Assembly: GCA_031769625.1 (NCBI GenBank)
Contig: JAUIMM010000737.1
Coordinates: 1,835,501 to 1,899,500 of the forward strand
DNA: 64,000 nucleotides
From: Taudactylus pleione
Lineage: Eukaryota > Chordata > Amphibia > Anura > Myobatrachidae
Reading direction: 5' to 3'
In this document: in pieces, positions 1-11,854 of the stretch
How positions within the stretch are numbered: position 1 is the first letter of the stretch
Layout of the letters: each line of letters starts with the position of its first letter
Made by a program: the position numbers and the translations under genes
Notes under the pieces: model-generated
Databases searched by the model: none
What the model saw: the letters and a program-made list of their open reading frames with translations, nothing else
What the model was told of the DNA's origin: nothing

Positions 1-2100
1 ATGTATAATGTCTCACATTACTCTGTATTATAATTATACAGGGGGGTACATATAGCACCTTATATATCACTGTACCACCTATATATAATGTCTCACATTA
101 CTCTGTATTATACAGGGAGTACATATAGCACCTTATAGAGCACTGTACTCCCTTTATATAATGTATTATCATTATACAGGGGGAGGGTACATTTAGCACC
201 TTATATATAATGTCTCACATTACTCTGTATTATCATTATACAGGGGGTACATATAGCACCTTATAGATCACTGTACCATCCATATATAATGTCTCACATT
301 ATTCTGTATTATCATTATACAGGAGGGTACATATAGAACCTTATATATCCCTGTACCATCTATATATAATGTCTCACATTACTCTGTATTATCATTATAC
401 AGGGGGGATACATATAGCACCTTATATATCACTGTACCATCTATATATAATGTCTCACATTACTCTGTATTATCATTATACAGGGGGGATACATATAGCA
501 CCTCATATCACTGTACCACCTATATATAATGTCTCACATTACTCTGTATTATCATTATACGGGGGGTACATATAGCACTTATAGATCACTGTACCACCTA
601 TATATAATGTCTCACATTACTCTGTATTATCATTATACGGGGGGTACATATAGCACCTTATATATCACTGTACCACTTATATATAATGTCTCACATTACT
701 CTGTATTATCATTATACAGGGGGGTACATATAGCACCTTATATATCACTGTACCAACTATATATAATGTCTCACATTACTCTGTATTATCATTATACAGG
801 GGGGTACATATAGCACCTTATATATCACTGTACCAACTATATATAATGTCTCACATTACTCTGTATTATCATTATACTGGGGGGTTACATATAACACACT
901 ATATATCACTGTACCACCTATATATAATGTCTCACATTACTCTGTATTATACAGGGAGTACATATAGCACCTTATAGAGCACTGTACCATCTATATATAA
1001 TGTCTCACATTATTCTGTATTATCATTATACAGGAGGGTACATATAGCACCTTATATATCACTGTACCACTTATATATAATGTCTCACATTACTATGTAT
1101 TATCATTATACAAGGGGTACATATATCACCTTATATATCCCTGTACCATCTATATATAATGTCTCACATTACTCTGTATTATCATTATACAGGGGGAATA
1201 CATATAGCACCTCATATATCACTGTACCACCTATATATAATGTCTCACATTACTCTGTATTATCATTATACAGGGGGGGTACATATAGCACCTTATATAT
1301 CACTGTACCACCTATATATAATGTCTCACATTACTCTGTATTATCATTATACAGGGGGGTACATATAGCACCTTATATATCACTATACCACCTATATATA
1401 ATGTCTCACATTACTCTGTATTATCATTATATGGGGGGTACATATAGCACCTTATTTATCACTGTACCACTTATATATAATGTCTCACATTACTCTGTAT
1501 TATCATTATACAGGGGGGTACATATAGCACTTATAGATCACTGTACCACCTATATATAATGTCTCACATTACTCTGTATTATCATTATATGGGGGGTACA
1601 TATAGCACCTTATATATCACTGTACCACCTATATATAATGTCTCACATTACTCTGTATTATCATTATACGGGGGGTACATATAGCACTTATAGATCACTG
1701 TACCACCTGTATATAATGTCTCACATTACTCTGTATTATCATTATACAGGGGGGTACATATAGCACTTATATATCACTATACCACATATATATAATGTCT
1801 CACATTACTCTGTATTATCATTATACGGGGGGTACATATAGCACCTTATAGATCACTATACCACCTATATATAATTTATCACATTACTCTGTATTATCAT
1901 TTTACGGGGGGGTACATATAGCACTTATATATCACTGTACCACTTATATATAATGTCTCACATTACTCTGTATTATCATTATACGGGGGGGTACATATAG
2001 CACCTTATAGATCACTATACCTCCTATATATAATATATCACATTACTCTATTATCATTTTGCAGGGGGGGGAGAGGAGGGGGCACATATAGCACCTTACT
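1..2100. repeat. Tandem array, unit about 79 bp (AT-rich)
   Basis: About 26 copies of a unit containing GTCTCACATTACTCTGTATT, a G-run, TACATATAGCACCTTATA and TATCACTGTACCAC. Successive GTCTCACATT starts at 531, 609 and 688 give the period. Some copies lack about 20 bp. The array runs off the left edge of the window. Its reading frames encode only repeat shadow peptides. Confidence 0.95.
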
Positions 2101-2395
2101 GTATATCACTCGGACATAAAGATAATTGGCTGAGCGTTCAAAATCACTTAAGATCCCACAGAAAAAATAAAAAACATTTATTAAGCTTCGAATAATAATA
2201 ATAAATACACAATACACTGTACTAGGTAATTGTTAATATTCACTTATCACATACAATGTATCTAAATACAGAATTATATCTCATAATAATAAAAGTAATA
2301 TTGTATCTTAATTCTAATGCACTAAAGAGTGATTTAAAATGAATAGCAATCCGATATTCTGCACAAAAATCATCCTCTCCACCTAAAGAGTGATT
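2100..2395. other. AT-rich spacer between two arrays
   Basis: Non-repetitive AT-rich sequence separating the 79-bp and 42-bp arrays. No gene or transposon end is recognised. Confidence 0.6.
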
Positions 2396-3395
2396 TACTG
2401 TATATCACACAATGCCACACACGCACATATGACACCTGTATGTATATCACACAATGCCACACACGCACATATGACACCTGTATGTATATCACACAATGCC
2501 ACACACATATGACACCTATATGTATATCACACAATGCCACACACGCACATATGACACCTATATGTATATCACACAATGCCACACACGCACATATGACACC
2601 TGTATGTATATCACACAATGCCACACACATATGACACCTATATGTATATCACACAATGCCACACACGCACATATGACACCTGTATGTATATCACACAATG
2701 CCACACACGCACATATGACACCTGTATGTATATCACACAATGCCACACACATATGACACCTATATGTATATCACACAATGCCACACACGCACATATGACA
2801 CCTATATGTATATCACACAATGCCACACACGCACATATGACACCTGTATGTATATCACACAATGCCACACACGCACATATGACACCTGTATGTATATCAC
2901 ACAATGCCACACACATATGACACCTATATGTATATCACACAATGCCACACACGCACATATGACACCTATATGTATATCACACAATGCCACACACGCACAT
3001 ATGACACCTGTATGTATATCACACAATGCCACACACATATGACACCTATATGTATATCACACAATGCCACACACGCACATATGACACCTGTATGTATATC
3101 ACACAATGCCACACACGCACATATGACACCTATATGTATATCACACAATGCCACACACGCACATATGACACCTATATGTATATCACACAATGCCACACAC
3201 GCACATATGACACCTATATGTATATCACACAATGCCACACACGCACATATGACACCTGTATGTATATCACACAATGCCACACACGCACATATGACACCTA
3301 TATGTATATCACACAATGCCACACACGCACATATGACACCTATATGTATATCACACAATGCCACACACGCACATATGACACCTATATGTATATCA
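2396..3395. repeat. Tandem array, 42-bp and 38-bp units
   Basis: About 24 copies of a unit containing ACAATGCCACACACGCACAT and ATGACACCTATATGTATATC. The 38-bp variant lacks the four bases ACGC. G/A variation in CCTATATG versus CCTGTATG distinguishes copies. Long alternating purine-pyrimidine runs (CACACGCACATATG) are Z-DNA-prone. The open frames across it are repeat artefacts. Confidence 0.95.
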
Positions 3396-3470
3396 CATGA
3401 ATCTGTATTATTATTATACAGGGGTGTACATATAGCACCTTATCTATCACTGTGACACTTATATATATCT
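3396..3470. repeat. Isolated copy of the 79-bp unit
   Basis: ATCTGTATTATTATTATACA, then a G-run, TACATATAGCACCTTAT and ATCACTGTGACACTTATATA, repeats the 79-bp unit on the far side of the 42-bp array. The two arrays therefore share one locus. Confidence 0.85.
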
Positions 3471-3663
3471 ATACTAATATAATAGGAACATTGTATCTCT
3501 CTGTTCCAAGTTGACACAAAAACTATTAAACCGATAGTCATGAAAACGGCGTCATGTGTAGAGGAAACTCCTAGAAATAACCTGCACTTTGTATCATCTC
3601 CATCTGTCACGTTAAAGCTGAGCAATAACTAAAACAAATTGTATTGGCATCATCAATGAAAGC

Positions 3664-4056
3664 GATAGGTGTGGCACCATGTGTGTGGCTGGTAAGGGGT
3701 GGGGGGAGAGGGGCTTTGTGCCCGCGATCACATGAATAGGAGAGGCTACATAGCAGTCTGTGCACAGGGCACATAGTGACATTGGTGAGATAGGTGTGGC
3801 ACCATGCGTGTGGCTGGTAAGGGGTGGGGGGAGAGGGGCTTTGTGCCCACGGTCACATGAATAGGATAGGCTACATAGCAGTCTGTGCACAGGGCACACA
3901 GTGACATTGGTGAGATAGGTGTGGCACCATGCGTGTGGCTGGTAAGGGGTGGGGGGAGAGGGGCTTTGTGCCCGCGGTCACATGAATAGGATAGGCTACA
4001 TAGCAGTCTGTGCACAGGGCACACAGTGACATTGGTGAGATAGGTGTGGCACCATG
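3664..4056. repeat. Tandem repeat, 125-bp unit, about 3 copies
   Basis: GATAGGTGTGGCACCATG recurs at 3664, 3789, 3914 and 4039, each 125 bp apart. The copies are nearly identical, so the expansion is recent. Confidence 0.95.
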
Positions 4057-4104
4057 TGTCGGGCGGCTCTGCAGGTTGCGCTCATGTAAATAAGTTTGGA
4101 ACTG

Positions 4105-4512
4105 GGAGAGGGCTGGAGTGCTGTGGTGCTCACTGCTGGGAGAGGGGTGCTCACTGCTGGGAGAGGGGTGCTCACTGCTGGGAGAGGGCTGGGGTGCTGT
4201 GGTGCTCACTGCTGGGAGAGGGCTGGGGTGCTGTGGTGCTAACTGCTGGGAGAGGGGTGCTCACTGCTGGGAGAGGGCTGGGGTGCTGTGGTGCTCACTG
4301 CGGGGAGAGGAGTGCTCACTGCTGGGAGAGTGGTGCTCACTGCTGGGAGAGGGCTGGGGTGCTGTGGTGCTCACTGCTGGGAGAGGGCTGGGGTGCTGTG
4401 GTGCTCACTGCTGGGAGAGGGCTGTGGTGCTCACTGCTGGGAGAGGGCTGGGGTGCTGTGGTGCTCACTGCTGGGAGAGGGGTGCTCACTGCTGGGAGAG
4501 GGGTGCTCTGCT
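4105..4512. repeat. G-rich minisatellite with 21/34-bp units
   Basis: Units of GGTGCTCACTGCTGGGAGAG alternate with a longer form carrying an extra GGCTGGGGTGCTGT. The G-rich strand is plus. All apparent proteins here are Leu/Gly/Cys repeat artefacts. Confidence 0.9.
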
Positions 4513-4834
4513 GGGATTGCGGTGGTTGGGCAGCAGCTGTTATATCACCAGTTTATATTTGCCAGCATTCTAACTCCCTCCCCTGGAGAAGCCCCGGATA
4601 TACTCACGGCCAGGTCACCACGTTCCAGCTGATGAGAGTATCCAGGATATGACTCTGTATTAGGCACAATATCCAGAACGTACTTTGTTACTATTGCAGT
4701 TAATTCTGAAAATGTTATCAGCTCAGCTCCTATCATTTGCATACATATCTTTAAGAGTTTTGTTAGTGCATCTCGTAGTCCAAACCATGCTCATTATACA
4801 CATAAAAGTGTAATAAATTTAGTTGATATAATCT

Positions 4835-5435
4835 GGTCTCAAATTTTGGTCAAAGGGCAATTAGCGCTCGCTCGTCCAGAGAATAGGGGTGGCTATTCAA
4901 ATGAACCGTTCGCTCTTTGCGGTCTGTTCACGCCTCTAGGTCTGAACAAGCGAACCAAACTTGCGGTCGTTTTTCGGAAAACTACACTCCCTGGCCACTC
5001 GCATCCTATGTCATGTCCGCTATTTATTAGATTAATCGAGTACATCGACCAGCGTATGAACTGCTCGCTATTCTTGTGGTTAGTTTTTGCTACCACAAAT
5101 TTGCGAGCAGTTCTGACTATAAAATAACCCAGTGACGTGGTCAGTGACGCTGCTGTATTAATTATGCACACCCATAAAACGCCCGTTATGACCTTTAAGC
5201 ACGCCTGCGTTCGGATCTCCACTCCCCGTTTTCAAGCACCTTCCCCTGTTACCACCCACATACGCCTCCTCCTGTCACTCATATTAGCAGGCATTCGCTA
5301 TTTAGCGAGCACACTATTTTCGGGCCGCACTGACTGGTTCGCGCATGCGTTTTACGATCCGTACACATGCGCAGTTGGGCAAACATCGCTCGGAGTGAAC
5401 GAGTGGCCGCTTACGAGCGGCTCTGAATCAGGCCC
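4835..5435 (+). mobile_element. MITE family A, copy 1 (about 600 bp)
   Basis: It shares its whole interior (GCGCTCGCTCG, ATCGAGTACATCG, GAACTGCTCGC, CGGATCTCCACTCC, TTACGAGCGGCTCTGAATCA) with copies at 10434, 27427 and 43929. The right end is the intact terminus GAATCAGGCCC. The left end is degraded, so its start is approximate. Confidence 0.85.
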
Positions 5436-5539
5436 AAAGTTTGTTCAACTGTTTGATTAACTGTTATGTATATCACACTTCTATACTTGCCACACTTTAT
5501 ATCTTTCCACATGCAGCTGACCCTTCTAATTCTAAAGAT

Positions 5540-6160
5540 GACTGCAATCGCAGAGCAGCATAGAGACGCCCACTACCGCTATCTCACATCCGTCTTACCT
5601 TGCACACCTCCATAAACATCGGCAACATCGAGTACCATCGGAGCCTCAGGCACAATTACAGCAGGTCAGACCTTACTTTCATGTGCGCAATGAGAGCTCT
5701 GGCTGCGTATGCCGTCACAGTGGCTAATTAATGCACGCCAATGCCTCGGCATTCAATCGGCCAGGCATGCCTGCGTTTGGTCGACCACCCCCCCTCACCG
5801 CCCCCAAATGTTCACTGTCAATTACGCTGCGATCGCTCTCCGGTGCCTGCGTGATCGCAGTGCGATCGCAGTGATGCCTTTGTGCATGCGCACTGTGTTG
5901 CACACGCATGTGCAGTACGCAACGATCGTCCGTCTGCGTACACCTTGGCAGTCGCCATCCGTGCTGAATCAGGGGCAATGTGTGCGTGTGTTTATTTTCT
6001 TGTAGGGAACAATTTGTGTGTTTGATTTTTTTTTTTGTGGGGGACATTGGGCCTCATTCAGCACGGATCGCAATTGCAACGGCATACGCAGATCAAGTAC
6101 TCACGGTGTGCGACGGGACTCACAATCTCTGTGGCGAATCAGAGCTGCTGTAATTGTATG
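5540..6160. mobile_element. MITE family C fragments
   Basis: 5540-5945 contains the family C interior (TATAGAGACG-like start, CTAATTAATGCACGCC, ACCGCCCCCAAATG, GCATGCGCAC). A second left end, GGGCCTCATTCAGCACGG, starts near 6050. These are overlapping or broken copies; the boundaries are approximate. Confidence 0.6.
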
Positions 6161-6709
6161 TGTGGAGGACAATATGTGTGTTTTTATTTAATATAATCAT
6201 GATAAAAGTATTAATTATGGATATGATTGGAATGGGTCAGGGTAAGGGGGGGGCATACCATCAAAACTTTCCCACATCCATACTAGTTCCATCCCACACT
6301 GCAGACAGCGCCCCCTGGTGCCTGCTGTCACACTTGCTGCCTCATTAGGGTAAGGTGACGTGTGTGTGTGGCAGTAGGTTAGTGGATTATCCCTTTAATG
6401 CTGTAAAGCAGCCCTCACCACACCGGAAGCATGTTGTGGATACGCCGCGTCACTTTAATCTGGGACAAACATAAAAATAGACACTGCAGGTGCCTCTGAT
6501 AATGGGAGACGTAGAATACTTCTATCCTATGCAGCTGCGAGGCTCCTCTCTCTTACAGGACCTCGGCACAGCACCATCCAGAACATCGCACTGGCTCCTC
6601 TTTACTTTGTGTACTGATCACTTTCAGATTCTTAGTTAGCAATTAGCTAGGAGTTATGGGTCTGGTGCAGAGAGGGGCGGAAATTGGGCGCATTTTGCTC
6701 CCGCACTGT
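6161..6709. other. Stretch without recognised gene
   Basis: No exon, promoter or complete mobile element is evident between the family C copies. Confidence 0.5.
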
Positions 6710-7145
6710 GGGCCATATTCATCAAGGATCGCAATAGCAACAGCGTACGCAGATCAGTCGATGGTGCGTACTACTCATGCATTGCAGTGCGCGTGCGTAA
6801 GTTAGCATTGCGATCGCACTGTGAACACTTACGCAGAAAGAAAGCCATCGCAGAGTGAGTGACAGGAGGTCAGCGTTTGAGGGAGGTGACGGGGGGAGTG
6901 GTCGGAGAAACACAGGAGTGCCTGTCCCTTTGAACGCCGTTGCATGGGCGCCGCGTGCATAAATTTGTCACGGCGACGGCATACGCAGCTTGTGTGCTCA
7001 CTGCGTGCGACGAGGTTAGCAATGTCTGAGTAACGTCAGAACTGTTGTAATTGTGCGAGAGGAGCCGATGTTACTCGATGTTACCGATGTACACGCAGGA
7101 CTGCGAGGTATTACGGGTGTGAGATAGCGGTAGTGGGTGTCCAGC
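6710..7145 (-). mobile_element. MITE family C, inverted copy
   Basis: It begins GGGCCATATTCATCAAGG and carries, in reverse orientation, the same block as 5540-5945 (GTGTGAGATAGCGGTAGTGG at its right end versus CCACTACCGCTATCTCACAT). Confidence 0.6.
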
Positions 7146-7784
7146 ATCCCCCTTTTTCCGGTGCAAGGTGATACTAGGAGAGCGCTGTCCCTATTTCTCA
7201 TTTTCTCAGTAGTGGGAGGTAGTCGGTATCTCTACGCTGGCTGTGCGACGGCTTTGCGATTACATTCATTAACGTATTTTCGCTGCAGACTTGCGTGCGT
7301 AATCCCAGCTGCTTGCTACTAGTTGTCATCAGGGCGCACTTGCACCTACCTAGGCGCAATTTACCTCCAATTTTGGGCGGCTACATTGCGCTTTACGTGC
7401 GCCGCCTTACCTACCCTTACTTTTTCAGTCGGCATTTATTTGGTTTTGTACGTCCCAGAATTAGTTTTGCACTTATTTTTCTTACTGGCCGAAGCTGCGG
7501 AGCACTGCGGCGCCTTACAAATCTGCAATAACGAGCGTTTGGCTGATGAGATAGCGAAGCTGTACTTGTGGAACCGTAATCTCACCACCATAGGGGCTCT
7601 AAATGAAGACATAGTGTATCAAGAAATGTTTAACATAAAGGGTATAAAGTGCATCTGGGGTCCCAGAAAAGCTGCACATTGACACTTTAGTGATATCACT
7701 GAGGCATGAGATGAGGCACAAGGTGCCTCATGGCTCTATGAAGTAACATGTTAATAGGCTGCAATCTCGTGTTAGCCTGTGGAT
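7146..7784. other. Stretch without recognised gene
   Basis: It contains short open frames with no recognisable domain and some GC-rich patches. Nothing can be assigned. Confidence 0.5.
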
Positions 7785-8320
7785 GGGTAGGATACCGACG
7801 CCTGTCGGTCGGTATCTTAACTCTTCCCCTCTCTTTACCCCTCCCTTCCTGGTGGCCTTAACCTAACCTCCCTCCCATTGCCTAAACCTATCCTCCTCCT
7901 CCCCGCACCCTAAACTTAACCCTAATCCCTAGTTCCTAATCCTAACCCTCTCCCCCTTAGTGCCTAACCCTAAACCTCCCTCCCCGGTGCCTCAACTTAA
8001 CCTCTCCCTCCTCGCACCCTAAACATAACCCTCCCCCTAGTCCCTAACCCTCCCCCTAGTGCCTAACCCTAACCCTCCCCCTAATGCCTAACCCTAACTG
8101 CTAACCCTCCCCCTAGTGCCTAACCCTAACTGCTAACCCTCCCCCTAGTGCCTAACCCTAACCCCTCCCTCTAATGCCTAACCCTAACCGCTAACCCTCC
8201 CCCTACTGTCTAACCCTAACTGCTAACCCTCCCCCCAACCCCGCTACTTACCTTCAGGATGCAAGCGGTCGGGATTCCGGCGCCGTCATTCTAAGTGCTG
8301 GCATCCCTGTGCCACAATCT
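7785..8320. mobile_element. Low-complexity CCTAACCC-rich element
   Basis: GATACCGACGCCTGTCGG at the left and GCGGTCGGGATTCCGGCG at the right look like related ends. They enclose about 430 bp of irregular CCTAACCCTCCCCCTAGTGC-type repeats. The core is telomere-like only in composition: units vary in length and are broken by CCCCCTAGTG. Confidence 0.6.
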
Positions 8321-8839
8321 GTTTTCTTTTTAGCAGGGCCCTTCATTGTCAGTGCGCAATTTCTTGGGATCACAAATGAGACAGTTCCCATGTAAATGAA
8401 TTGTATATGTGACAATCCAGGAAAACCAAATCACATTCTAGGACCCTAATTAAGAATCCCACCTGCAGGATGCACATTGCTGGTGAAGACGACAGGTACA
8501 ATACTGACCTTGGTTGGGAGCAGCCATACCGATATGTTGTATCACCCAGTTACTCCAACAGAACACTGCCCCTAGTGGACAAATCAGAGAGCACAGAAGC
8601 TGGCCTGGTCCATCAATGGATCATCCCTCAGACATGAGAGTACTCTGATTACATACAATAACAGCAGGAAGACAGATTTACATGTATAGCTCACACACAG
8701 TGTTTTCCCCCAAGGATATATTGGTTGGCTTGATTGCTGTACATAAGGAGTTAATGTGGCATTGGTTGTAAAACTTCACCTGTCTCCTTCAGATCAATTC
8801 ATTCTGATGGGATAGATAAACAGTTCTTTCCCTTTCAGC
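8320..8839. other. Single-copy stretch, no gene seen
   Basis: Mixed sequence without a supported exon, transposon end or repeat. Confidence 0.5.
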
Positions 8840-10165
8840 AAGAATCAGCAGTGGGGGCTGTACTGGGTGAGGACGGATTCCCACTCAGCAAGATTCATTG
8901 GTGGGGGCTGTACTGTGCAAGGATGGATTCCCACTCAGCAAGATTCACCAGTGGGGCTGTACTGGGTAAGGATGGATTGGGCAAGGATGGATTCCCACTC
9001 AGCAAGATTCATTGGTGGGGGCTGTACTGTGCAAGGATGGATTCCCACTCAGCAAGATTCACCAGTGGGGCTGTACTATGTGAGGCTGGATTCCCACTCA
9101 GCAAGATTCATTGGTGGGGGCTGTACTGTGCAAGGCTGGATTCCCACTCAGCAAGATTCATTGGTGGGGGCTGTACTGGGTGAGGACGGATTCCCACTCA
9201 GCAAGATTCATTGGTGGGGGCTGTACTGTGCAAGGCTGGATTCCCACTCAGCAAGATTCATTGGTGGGGGCTGTACTGGGTGAGGACGGATTCCCACTCA
9301 GCAAGATTCATTGGTGGGGGCTGTACTGGGTGAGGACGGATTCCCACTGAGCAAGATTCATTGGTGAGGACTGTACTGGGTGCGGACGGATTCCCACTCA
9401 GCAAGATTCATTGGTGGGGGCTGTACTGGGTGAGGACGGATTCCCACTCAGCAAGATTCATTGGTGGGGGCTGTAATGGGTGAGGACGGATTCCCACTCA
9501 GCAAGATTCATTGGTGGGGGCTGTACTGGGTGAGGACGGATTCCCACTCAGCAAGATTCACCAGTGGGCTGTACTGGGTGAGGACAGATTCCTACTCAGC
9601 AAGGTTCATCGGTGGGGCTGTACTGGGTGAGGATGGATTGGACAAGGACGGATTCCCACTCAGCAAGATTCATTGGTGGGGGCTGTACTGTGCAAGGATG
9701 GATTCCCACTCAGGAAGATTCACCAGTGGGGCTGTACTGGGTGAGGACAGATTCCCACTCAGCAAGATTCATTGGTGGGGGCTGTACTGGGTGAGGACGG
9801 ATTCCCACTCAGCAAGATTCATTGGTGGGGGCTGTAATGGGTGAGGACGGATTCCCACTCAGCAAGATTCATTGGTGGGGGCTGTACTGGGTGAGGACGG
9901 ATTCCCACTCAGCAAGATTCACCAGTGGGCTGTACTGGGTGAGGACAGATTCCTACTCAGCAAGGTACATCGGTGGGGCTGTACTGGGTGAGGATGGATT
10001 GGGCAAGGATGGATTCCCACTCAGCAAGAATCACCAGTGCGGGCTGTACAGAGTGAGGATGGATTCCCACTCAGCAAGATTCATTGGTGGGGGCTGTACT
10101 GTGCAAGGACGGATTCCCACTCAGCAAGAGTCACCAGTGGGGCTGTACAGGGTGAGGATGGATTG
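8840..10165. repeat. Tandem array, 50-bp unit
   Basis: About 26 copies of GGATTCCCACTCAGCAAGAT, then TCATTGGTGGGGGCTGTACT and GGGTGAGGAC. Variants include ATTCACCAGTGG and an inserted GGATTGGGCAA. A block starting at 9461 recurs at 9822 (361 bp), showing segmental duplication. Open frames here are repeat artefacts. Confidence 0.93.
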
Positions 10166-10433
10166 TATTGCTTTGCATAGCAGCCCTGTTGCGGAGTGGC
10201 TCATGTGACCAGTAGCGCTGTACAGATTGGTGGCAGAAGCACCTTCACCCACCACTCACACCAATGTCACTGTGTGCCCTGTGCACATACTGCACCGCGG
10301 TGGATCCCTTGTGGCACCATATAAATAAAGTGTTGGGGGGGGGGGGAGGCACACAGGTCTTTTTCTATTCATGTCTGTATGTAAAAAAAAAAAAAGACAT
10401 ATACTACCCAATGTGATTCTTTACTCACACAGA

Positions 10434-11031
10434 GGGTCTCATTCAGAGCCGGACGCTATTTGCGCTCGCTCGTTCAGAAAAAGGGGCTGGCTATTTAAAT
10501 TGACCTTTCGCTCTTGCGGTCTGTTGACGCCTCTATGTCTGAATGAGCGAACAAAACATGCGCTTGTTATTTTGAAAAAAATGCCCCCTGGCCGCTCGCA
10601 TCATACGTCATCTCCGCTATTTATTTGATTAATCGAGTACATCGAACGGCGTATGAACTGCTCGCTATTCTTGTGGTTGGATTTTCCTACCGCAATCATG
10701 CGAGCAGTTCTGGCTAAAAGACACCCAAATGACGTGGTCGATGACGCTGCTTTGTTAATTATGCACACCCTTAAAACGCCCGTTTTGACCATTTGGCACG
10801 CCTGCGTTCGGATCTCCACTCCCCGTTTTCAAGCACCTTCCCTTGTTACCACCCACAAACGCCTCCTCCTGTCACTCAAATTAGCAGGCACTCGCTATTT
10901 TACGAGCACACGATTTTCGACCGCACTGACTGGTTCACGCATGCGTACTAAAACCCATACGCATGCGCAGATCTGCGAACATCGCTCGGAGCAAACGAGC
11001 GGCCGCTTACGAGCGTCTCTGAATGAGGTCC
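10434..11031 (+). mobile_element. MITE family A, copy 2
   Basis: 598 bp between imperfect inverted ends GGGTCTCATTCAGAG and CTCTGAATGAGGTCC, flanked by AGA on both sides (10431-10433 and 11032-11034). The interior is collinear with copies 1, 3 and 4. There is no coding capacity. Confidence 0.9.
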
Positions 11032-11303
11032 AGAGGCCTTTATGCTTAGTATGCGTACAGCCCGGGCTATAGAAGCGGACACACTATATAGCACATAGCT
11101 CTACATCATTCCCATTATGTTATCCTCCTACCCCAGAGAGTGATAACACTACACATCCGGGAAGCTGTCATCCTGGTTAATGGTGACTGTGATGGATGTG
11201 AGGAGGAGAGGGAGGGAGGAGATTGTCAGTTCCCTGATCCATGTGTAAGGGAGGAAGGAAGACAGATTACTAGGGGAGCTCTCGGCTACAGTACAAGCAC
11301 TTT

Positions 11304-11854
11304 GGATCTCATTCAGACCCGGTCGCAAGCGCCGATGCGCTCGCAACCGGGTCGATGGTCCCCACAGAGCATGCGCACGACGGAGCCGGCTGCGTTGTGC
11401 GCATGCGCGAGACCCGACTAGCGACGGGCACACCGTCGCTAGGGGTCTCGTTGCAGACGGGGCGAGCTGTCGATGTTGAGTGACAGCTCGCTCCGTTTGC
11501 TGGGCGGGCCGGGGGCGCGCCCGGCCAAGCGGAGGCGTTCCGGTCGGAACGCTTGCCGTTTGGGGGCGGCCCCGCTGACATCATTGATGATGTCAGTGGG
11601 GAACTTCCTGCTCAAACAGAGCAGGAAGCTCCCTGGGGCTTACCAGAGCCCAGACCCAACCTTAGGGTCTGGTCATAAGCCCCGATGGTCGCCATGGTGA
11701 TGACCATCGCGACCATCACCCTGGTCGGTCGCTAGAGCTGTGGGTGGTAACCCACAGCCTAGCGTTCGACCAGAAGGCGGCACTTTAAAAAATAAGTGAC
11801 CGCCCTCATTCAGAGCGATTGCTTGCAGCAAGCGTTCGACACTGAATGAGGTCC
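11304..11854. mobile_element. MITE family B, copy 1 (multi-hairpin, 551 bp)
   Basis: Its ends are GGATCTCATTCAG and CTGAATGAGGTCC. The interior matches the copy at 52119 in the same order, including GTCGATGTTGA near a hairpin loop, CTGACATCAT with its mirror, GACCATCGCGACCATC and GTGGGTGGTAACCCAC. Its hairpins are more decayed than in copy 2, and no target duplication survives. Confidence 0.85.

Noticed and set aside
2904..3455. 183-codon open frame in the 42-bp array
   Set aside because: Repeat artefact; both strands are open for the same reason.
4044..4652. 202-codon Cys/Gly/Leu-rich frame
   Set aside because: It lies in the 21/34-bp minisatellite; repeat artefact.
4852..4857. AAA flank as a target duplication for family A copy 1
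   Set aside because: The left terminus is degraded; alignment places the start nearer 4835, so the match may be chance.
7900..8240. Interstitial telomere-like CCCTAACCC runs
   Set aside because: Units are irregular and mixed with CCCCCTAGTGCC; it fits a low-complexity transposon core better than a telomere relic.
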